A program made the translations under genes and the position numbers. From Monoraphidium neglectum (Eukaryota > Chlorophyta > Chlorophyceae > Sphaeropleales > Selenastraceae), in the NCBI RefSeq assembly GCF_000611645.1, contig NW_014012355.1, positions 1 to 10,061 of the forward strand: 10,061 bases of DNA, given 5' to 3'. This document shows, piece by piece, positions 1-5,727 of the stretch. The stretch's first letter is position 1. Each line of letters starts with the position of its first letter. The notes beneath the pieces are model-generated. The model worked only from the letters and a program-made list of their open reading frames with translations, made no database searches and was not told the DNA's origin.

Positions 1-484
1 GGGGGGGCTTGCGCGACGGCTGGGTGGGGGGTTCGGCGGCACCGATGGCGAGGGTACGTCCAGCGTAGGGGAGAGGAGGTGGAGATCTTGGCTGCTCTGT
101 CGGATGGCTTCTGACAAGGCTGCCTTTTAAATTTTGTACATCGTCATGCAAGCGCAAGGCTCTACACCTTGGTATCCTGAGCGCATCCAAACTGCCCTCG
201 CAATATACACAGCTCATCCCATCAGCAGCGATGTTGAACCCAGTAATGTGCCGTATCTGCTTTGGCTCGTTCACTCTGTGGGACCATGGCCGCCTGGGTG
301 CTGCTCAGGTGCGTGTCATCCCAAGCCCTGGCAGGAGCACTCTGCTCAACAGCACACAGTGACTGTTGCGTCACTCAACGGTCGATGCGCCTACAGCGAC
401 AAGCGCGCTTCGGTGACAGACACTCTGAGATCATGGCCCATCAATCACGAAGCTAAATCGCATAATAGCATATGATACCCAGCT
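1..484. other. Upstream part of gene 1; possible exon end and intron
   Basis: No gene can be assigned with confidence. The first 53 bases read openly on the plus strand (one frame gives GGLRDGWVGGSAAPMAR) and are followed at 54 by GTACGT, a good splice donor. This could be the end of an upstream exon of the gene that finishes at 1276, with an intron running to the pyrimidine-rich acceptor near 491-507. The donor phase can be matched to the acceptor at 507 in one of the other reading frames, so the frame of the first exon is undecided. From 60 to 484 I see only mixed sequence with short chance frames. Confidence 0.3.
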
Positions 485-508
485 GTGCTGCTGTTCTTAG
501 AGTACAGG

Positions 509-1276
509 ATGATCTTGCTGGAAGACCTCCACGACCTCCAGCTTCCGCCCAAATACTGCACGCTGTACGAATCGCAAAGCCTCGCGGCGATATCCAGGTC
601 GCTACAGCGCTTCCAACGGCAGGCAGGCGACGCAGCTGCGGCTGCTGCTGCCGGTGCCGCACGCCAGAGCAGCAAGCGCCGCAACGATGGCAGCGAAAAA
701 GGAACCGTTCATGCCGATGTGGCCCCCGCGCCCAGCAGCAAACGGCAGCACGAGCAACCCGCTGCAGCTGCGGCCGTGACGGAAACGGAAACAGGGGTGC
801 GGAGCGAGGCCGGCCGGCGGCCAGACGCGCCGCCCTGCCCTGCGCACCAGGAGGGGCAAGCGGAAAAGCAGCGGTCGCGGCAGCTGCGGCAAGATGGGCA
901 GCAGGAAGAGCTTCCTGGCAGTGAAGAGCAGCAGCACGTCCTCCTGGCACAGGATGTGCAGCCCGGAGGCGACTTGGGCGCCGCGGCGCTTGAGGCCCGG
1001 TTTGTGGGTGCATACTGCCATTTGTACCTCAGCGCGTTCTCATCAGAGCTTGAGGCTCTGGGACAGCAGCAGCAGCAACAGCAGCAGCATGGCAGCAAGT
1101 CGACCGAGGCGGCCAAGCGGCGGCTGCAAAAGGAGCGAGGGGATGCGGCTGGGGACGGCGGCCGCGGCGGCACGGCAGAGGGTGAGGGCACCCTGCCTGA
1201 GCTGGTGCTCTTCTGTGCAGAGGGCGCCGCAGAGGCGTGGCCTGAGGAGCATCGGCGGCTGCTGCTGGCGAAGTGA
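509..1276 (+). CDS. Unrecognised Ala/Gln-rich protein, last exon
   Basis: I do not recognise the family. The frame runs from ATG 509 to TGA 1274-1276 (255 residues). The sequence just before it, a pyrimidine-rich stretch ending TACAG at 507, looks like a splice acceptor, so this is more likely the terminal exon of a longer gene than a complete one. Three blocks look ordered: ILLEDLHDLQLPPKYCTLYE at the start, FVGAYCHLYLSAFSSELEAL in the middle and LPELVLFCAEGAAEAW near the end. Between them are low-complexity linkers: Ala runs, eight consecutive Gln (CAG/CAA codons), and Lys/Arg/Glu-rich stretches with SSKRR and SSKRQ, which could act as nuclear localisation signals (inference). GC-rich third positions and a single long open frame support coding. 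The gene faces the minus-strand LarC-like gene tail to tail, with about 207 bases between the stops. No TGTAA motif is seen after the stop. Confidence 0.55.
   Translation: MILLEDLHDLQLPPKYCTLYESQSLAAISRSLQRFQRQAGDAAAAAAAGAARQSSKRRNDGSEKGTVHADVAPAPSSKRQHEQPAAAAAVTETETGVRSEAGRRPDAPPCPAHQEGQAEKQRSRQLRQDGQQEELPGSEEQQHVLLAQDVQPGGDLGAAALEARFVGAYCHLYLSAFSSELEALGQQQQQQQQHGSKSTEAAKRRLQKERGDAAGDGGRGGTAEGEGTLPELVLFCAEGAAEAWPEEHRRLLLAK
1064..1087 (+). repeat. CAG/CAA trinucleotide repeat (Gln8)
   Basis: Eight glutamine codons in a row (four CAG, one CAA, three CAG) lie inside the unrecognised protein, directly before HGSKS. The single CAA interruption is typical of a moderately stable coding trinucleotide repeat. 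Length polymorphism between strains would be expected. Confidence 0.85.
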
Positions 1277-1483
1277 TGCGGCCTGGCCAGTATTGCACAA
1301 TTGATGATTGTGTCGCTTGCTCATCCCTTGGGTGCTGGGCTGCTGAGATATGCAGCGCGCACGCTTGCTTGTAGAGTAATATTTGTTGCGCCCGTCGGCC
1401 GCACGGTAACATATACGTTCGTGCGACCCGGAACTGTCATGCCGCATCAGGCACACCACAAACAACAATAGAGTCTTTGAAAG
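1277..1483. other. Convergent 3' intergenic region
   Basis: Short, less GC-rich spacer between the stop of the plus-strand gene (1276) and the stop of the minus-strand LarC-like gene (1484). It must hold both 3' untranslated regions. I find no TGTAA on either strand, so the polyadenylation sites are undetermined. No other gene is visible here. Confidence 0.6.
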
Positions 1484-2642
1484 TCAAAACAGGTGCTGCA
1501 CACCCAGCGCTATGCTGCCGTCGGCAAGCCCGGCCTCCAACGCCTCCAGCGCCGCCGCCGCCACCGCCTCGGCCGCCACAGGCTCCCGCCCGGGCGCCGC
1601 CGTCGCCGCGGCTGCCGCCCGCTCGCATTCGACCCAGTGAGGGCTGGCCTGCTCGTCGGGGGGCCGCGCGGCGCCGCTGGTGTAAACAGAAACTCCTGAC
1701 AAAGTCAGGGGCGGTACCGCAAGCAAAACAACCACACTGAGCCGCGGCCCAGCCCAGCAGCCACCAGCCACCCAAGCGCCAGTGCCCGGCCGACCGTCCC
1801 GCCCAGCCCCCGCCCCAGTACGCGGTCACCTTGAACACGTCGCCGCCCTTGAGGCTGATGGCGACGCGCACGCGGCCCCAGGGCGTCGCCACCGCCACCG
1901 TCTCTTGGGGCAGCCCGCACCGCTGGTCCTGGGACACGCGCACGTCCAGCGCCGCGGTACTCTGCCGGGGGCGTCGCACCCGGGTGGGGGGGGGGGCTCA
2001 GGCGCGGCCGGCGTCAAGCCCAGCTCCGCGGTGTCAAGCCCAGCGCCGCCTTGTAAGCAAGTCGTGTTGCGCCTCGCGTGTGCGGCACAACGAGCCATGC
2101 ATGCAGGCCATGCAGGAGGAGCGGGCGAGCGAGGGCGCCTGGCGCTCGCCTGCAGGATGACGGCGGCCACCGCGTCGGCCGTCCCCTGCTCGCTGCCGCA
2201 GGAGACGGTCAGCTGCACCCTGCTCGGCTGGCCGCTGGCCCCTGCAACCTGTGCAGCAGGCGGCAGGAGAGAGCGACAGCATCGCAGTGGAGGCTGAGCG
2301 GTCAGCTGCAGGCTTGCAGCTGTATTTCGTGATTCCGTGCGACGTCAGATGCACCATGTGGATACCCCAAACTTGGACGTGCCAGCAGCAAGCCGGCGTA
2401 GCCGCCACATACCAGCAGGCCTGCTTGCCAAGTTTCCGCCCTGTAGCACAAGCGGGCAGCGGCCACGCGGCGCACGCATGTGGGCGATTGCGTTCAAAAC
2501 CGCACCTGCGACAGCTCAATGCTCTGCGCGCCCCTCGAAGCCAGCTGCCGCATCAGCTCCTCAAAATCTTCCTGTTGTGATCCGGCATCGATGCACATCA
2601 TTGCGATGGGAGTCCCAACGAATTGCCTTATCCAGCAGCGCG
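1484..2642 (-). CDS. LarC-like nickel-insertion protein, C-terminal exons
   Basis: Four minus-strand exons join in phase: about 2642-2506, 2248-2150, 1961-1830 and 1648-1484 (stop). They give about 176 residues that follow the C-terminal domain of LarC (DUF111/UPF0272), which inserts nickel into the pyridinium-bisthiocarboxylate mononucleotide cofactor of lactate racemase. Matching blocks, in order: EDFEELMRQLASRGAQSIEL (family: LMERLLEAGALDVWLTP), QPSRVQLTVSCGSEQGTADA (family: GRPGVLLSVLCRPE..DA), LQSTAALDVRVSQ (family: RETTTLGVR), LPQETVAVATPWGRVRV (family: LPRE.V.VETPWG.VRVK) and DVFKASPHWVECERAA (family: VVNAKPEYEDCRRLA). The family's N-[ILV]-D-D motif appears as CIDAG, so it is degenerate. 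Introns are 257, 188 and 181 bases; the middle one starts with GC. The 5' boundary of the first exon is uncertain, and the N-terminal half (about 250 residues in bacterial LarC) is not securely located, so the gene may extend to higher coordinates or be incomplete. The family match is from memory of family motifs and was not searched. Confidence 0.65.
1962..2149 (-). other. GC-AG intron in the LarC-like gene
   Basis: The upstream exon ends CTGCAG and is followed by GCGAGC; the downstream exon starts after CCCCGGCAG. Joining them gives LQSTAALDVRV, which keeps the exact family spacing (I-R-E-T-x-x-L-G-V-R-V). No GT lies near enough to the exon end to restore this join. The intron carries an 11-base C tract (minus strand) about 25-35 bases before its acceptor. 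Confidence 0.65.
2013..2049. repeat. Short direct repeat, 20-base period
   Basis: GTCAAGCCCAGCNCCGC occurs at 2013-2029 and again at 2033-2049, with one differing base. It lies inside the GC-AG intron of the LarC-like gene. It looks like a small local duplication with no evident function. Confidence 0.7.
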
Positions 2643-4510
2643 CTGGCGGGGCAAACGACGACAATCCTGCTGTTCACACGCGTCCTGCGCCTGCCTCGCG
2701 CCCCCTGCTGCCGCCACTGCTGCCGCCGATGCTAGCAATGGGTGCTGTCGCCGCTGGCAGGCGCTTGCAAGCCACCCCCCCATTTTGCAATAATGCTTCC
2801 ATTGTGCTCAAGCAAGACTCTCACAGCCGCACGACAGTGGGCGCTTGCGCCGCAGATGGCGCTCACCTCATTGTGTTCGCGCGGGTCCCAAAATGCTGCA
2901 GGGGCATGCGGGAAGGGGCGATGCGTGGGCGGTTCACGCTTCGCACCGCCGCGGACGCTGTCGACCCGTGCGGTCCTGGCCGCTAGCAGCGCACCTGTGA
3001 GTGTGGCGACGCGTTCCCAGATAACGTACGGCTCAATGAGGCTGATGTCTGGCGCTGGCACCTGCCCCGCGATGAGACGAGGTTCCATTGGGCCAGCAAA
3101 TCAAGATGAATAACAACGATGTATGCCATGGAACAGACAGTCATATAGGCACAAGAAACTCCGGCGACGTGCCTTGTCTGCGTGGAATCTGCACACAGCG
3201 CCGATCGGCCGATGCCTGGTGCTGCTACCGCGTCGCCCGGCAGGCGCTGCTGGCCTTTCAGACGACCCAAATCGATAAATTGTGGGCGCCATTGCAATCT
3301 GGTGCGCAAAGAGGGCCCCGACGGTCTTGATCGTCGACCAGATCACAAGCCTGGTACCGGTGATATACGTTGGTCGGTAAAAGTGTCAGTGCCACCGTTG
3401 AGCCTTCTATTGGAGCAGCAGCAATTTGCGGGCTTGGACTGCAGCTTGTGTTACTGGTCTTGGGTCACGGGTGAGGAGGGGGAGAGACATGAAGACAATG
3501 CAGGCATAAGGCTGCTGACACTGTTGAGAAGTGTGTCAACGCTCCTTGTACAGCCTGCAGAGCATGATCTGTGATTTCCTGGACAATGACGTCAATTGTG
3601 GGGGCTGACAGGTGCTGCAGCACGAAACGGGTCAAGCCCTGGGTGCCGAGCAACCACCCAAACCAACATCAGGAATTATTTCATGCCCCGTAGGATATAC
3701 AACAGCAACATTCACGTCCGACACAACGTGCCGGGACCCGACTGAAAACCAAACTGAGACCCGACAAAGTATAATTGTGTCGCTGAGTCAGTACACCGTA
3801 ACTGCGACCCTGGGATTATGCACGCACCAGGCTGCAGCAGTGATGCTGCATACCGCTGAAGCGGCACCTTTGCACACATCATACACACAATATATGCACA
3901 GAATCAGGCTAGGATGAGTGGCGGCTCGATGCCGGATGTCGTCTGAAGCAAAAGTGCTGCGGCCCTGAGCAGCCGTCGCGAGCTGGCAGGGCGTGCAGTT
4001 GCACATGACTCGAGGTGGGTCTTGTGGAGCATCCTCTGTGACAGCCACCAGCTGTTCTTCCGAATCAAATCAGCTCTTTCAGTTATCCCAGGTCATAAAT
4101 ACGCTTCGAATCCCGGGACCCGCCTTTCGCGATCTCCGCAACTCCTTGCGCAAGCTCAGGCGCTGCGCTCCTAAGGGATCCATGCTTGTAAGCCTGCGCT
4201 TATTGAGCCTCTCACCTCTGAGCGTTCAGTCACAACCTGTGGGCATCAAGGCAGCCGTCAACGCATCACCGTTTAGACACCCTGGGCCATAATGCAGCAA
4301 GCCATGCTGATGATGCACACGCCACTGGTCCCTGGAGAGAAGCATCCTGTCTGCGCAGAGGTATGATTTCACATCCAGCTCAGCATTTTCGCATGGCCAG
4401 GACCCAAGCAGCCGGGGTCGATCGCCGTTGTCCTGCTCTGACTCACAACGGACGCCTCACCCACGAAGCGAAACCCCTGCACCTCCGTGCCCTCGCCGGG
4501 CCCGACCCAG
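2643..4510. other. Unresolved region, probably introns and 5' ends
   Basis: Apart from the weak exon candidate at about 2960-3061, I can assign no gene. By layout this stretch should contain the N-terminal exons of the minus-strand LarC-like gene and the start of whatever plus-strand gene owns the exon at 4511, perhaps with a divergent promoter between them. GC content is lower and both strands are broken by stops between about 3480 and 4300, which suits intergenic or intronic sequence. A minus-strand frame at 3466-3653 (LTRFVLQHLSAPTIDVIVQE and beyond) is stop-free but matches nothing I know. Confidence 0.4.
2960..3061 (-). CDS. Weak candidate upstream exon of the LarC-like gene
   Basis: A minus-strand frame that could begin after a CAG acceptor at 3062 reads VPAPDISLIEPYVIWERV followed by ATLTGALLAARTARVDSV. 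It resembles LarC N-terminal motifs in two mutually exclusive ways: VPAPA...TPTGAALL, or DIVGAALALDLLGVDRV. Neither alignment is strong. The frame stays open to 2732, so the 3' edge given is a guess, and no splice path to the exon at 2642 could be fixed. The complementary strand is also open here. Treat it as a candidate only. Confidence 0.25.
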
Positions 4511-4635
4511 TTCCTGGAGGCCCTGTCTCACTGCCAAAAAGACCACAGCGTTGCCGTGTGGTGGGGTGCGTGCAGCGACGCGCGCTTCGACATTACCGCA
4601 TGTCTGGCGGCGGCTGCAGAGCTGCAGGATGCAAG
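4511..4635 (+). CDS. Orphan plus-strand exon of an unknown gene
   Basis: After a pyrimidine-rich stretch ending GACCCAG at 4510, the plus strand reads FLEALSHCQKDHSVAVWWGA then CSDARFDITACLAAAAELQD, ending in GATGCAAG before a canonical donor GTGAGT at 4636. Codon use is strongly GC-ending and the predicted peptide has a natural mix of hydrophobic and charged residues. Both splice signals bound the open frame, and the same frame is stopped upstream at 4439-4441 and at the donor itself (TGA within GGTGAG). I do not recognise the family. Neighbouring exons could not be fixed: the next plus-strand candidate in phase starts near 4664 and runs open to about 4911, but its codon use is poorer. Confidence 0.5.
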
Positions 4636-4826
4636 GTGAGTGCAGGCGCTGCACAGCGTGCACAGTGGTGTATGCCCCCACGCACGGAGGACAGCAATTT
4701 ACTCTGGTGAAGAATGCATGCAGCAGGACCTGCTCCTGGATGTACATGGTTGCTCAAAGCGACACTTCTTGGCAAGAGTGCTGCGCGGGCACCTGCACTA
4801 CTGGCACAGCTCAGCCAAACGGCAAC

Positions 4827-5290
4827 TCAGCAACCCGTGCATGAATCCAACCGCCTATGCACCCTTGTCTCGCCCACACACCCTTCAGGGCGAAAAGCGC
4901 CGATCAGCCTGAAACGCAGCGGCGACGCCAGCAGAAGCAGGATGCGAAGTGCCTGGAGATGCCGCGCACGCAGCCTCGGCAACGGGGACACTCGCCGCAC
5001 CAGGATGAGTCCGAGGCAGCGCTGCGGTTCGCCAGGAATGAGCTCGAGGCCGACTGCTTCTCCATTTTCACTTCCACTTGATTTTCCTCTTCCCCTGGGG
5101 GTTCTCTGTGCACAGGCACGGCAAACACGCCGTTGCCGTAAGAGACACTGCAACAGCCTGCGCACAGTGGTCTCCACCGCCGTTTGCCTGCAGTGTGCAG
5201 TCTCGATGATGACGCGCGTGCCATACCCTGGTCGGGTTGCATCCGTTGCAGCATGTAGTTTTGCATGTGGCGCCTGCTACAGGCACGGGG
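4827..5290 (-). CDS. Ambiguous long open frame (strand uncertain)
   Basis: The minus strand is open here for about 150 codons, from a possible CTGTAG acceptor near 5290 to a stop at 4827. Parts look protein-like: TRPGYGTRVIIETAHCRQTA with ETTVRRLLQ after it, and LELIPGEPQRCLGLILVRRV later. A second minus-strand frame (ending 4904, Ser/Cys-rich, with SSWCGECPRCRGC) and a plus-strand frame (ending in a TGA at 5079-5081, with DESEAALRFARNELEADCFS) are also open with similar codon bias. At most one is likely to be real. The plus-strand reading would fit the exon at 4511 and the polyadenylation motif at 5560; the minus-strand reading has the longest frame. No family is recognised in any of them. 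Confidence 0.25.
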
Positions 5291-5727
5291 TTCGATGAAG
5301 ATCGATGGCCCAAACCTTTGTCCACATATCTTCGGAACCTTCAGGCACTTGGTTAGTTGAGTCAGGTACAGAGACTGTCAATCCCCAGGGTCACACGATG
5401 GAATGCGAGCCTAGGTCTGATTCATAAGGGCGTGGATGCTCTCTCCAATTCTGTTGCACGGTCTCTCGGACATCCTGACACCACCTGCACCTCCACAACC
5501 CTTGCGCCAACCCCAAATCCTTCCTGATCGGTGTCATCTCCACCCAGTTGGTGTCATTTTGTAACACTAGAGTAGACCACAGTGTTTGGCCCGAATCCCT
5601 CTCCTTTGAACCCCAACCACCCCAGCGAGCACCACCACCACATTAATTGTATGTACTGTCACATCCGCCAAATGCGCATAGCGTCACTTTTATACAGGAC
5701 TCTCTGCCACCACAGCACGGTAGTCGA
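5291..5727. other. Non-coding, lower-GC spacer
   Basis: No supported coding sequence. The composition is more AT-rich than the genes on either side, with several short pyrimidine-rich runs. It contains the 3' untranslated region of the minus-strand dehydrogenase gene and probably the 3' end of a plus-strand gene (see the TGTAA motif at 5560). Confidence 0.5.
5560..5564 (+). terminator. Possible TGTAA polyadenylation signal
   Basis: TGTAA is the usual polyadenylation signal of chlorophyte green algae, normally a little over ten bases before the cleavage site. This copy lies in low-GC, non-coding sequence downstream of the candidate plus-strand exons and before the convergent dehydrogenase gene. 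The motif is short and occurs by chance (other plus-strand copies at 2052 and 4187 have no evident role), so this is suggestive only. Confidence 0.35.

Noticed and set aside
453..1013. Minus-strand open frame opposite gene 1
   Set aside because: It is rich in Arg, Pro and Cys as expected for the antisense of a GC-rich coding exon and has no recognisable domain.
1782..2297. Plus-strand open frame of about 171 codons
   Set aside because: It overlaps the LarC-like exons antisense and reads across their introns; the minus-strand joins match a known family motif by motif.
3241..3346. Minus-strand peptide KTVGALFAHQIAMAPTIYRF, considered as a formiminotransferase-like or LarC exon
   Set aside because: Neither alignment extends beyond a few residues and codon use is mixed, so no family can be supported.
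4103..4124. TTCGAATCCCGGGACCCGCC resembles a tRNA T-arm and acceptor end
   Set aside because: The five bases before TTCGAAT do not pair with CCCGG after it, and no anticodon or D-arm structure is found upstream.
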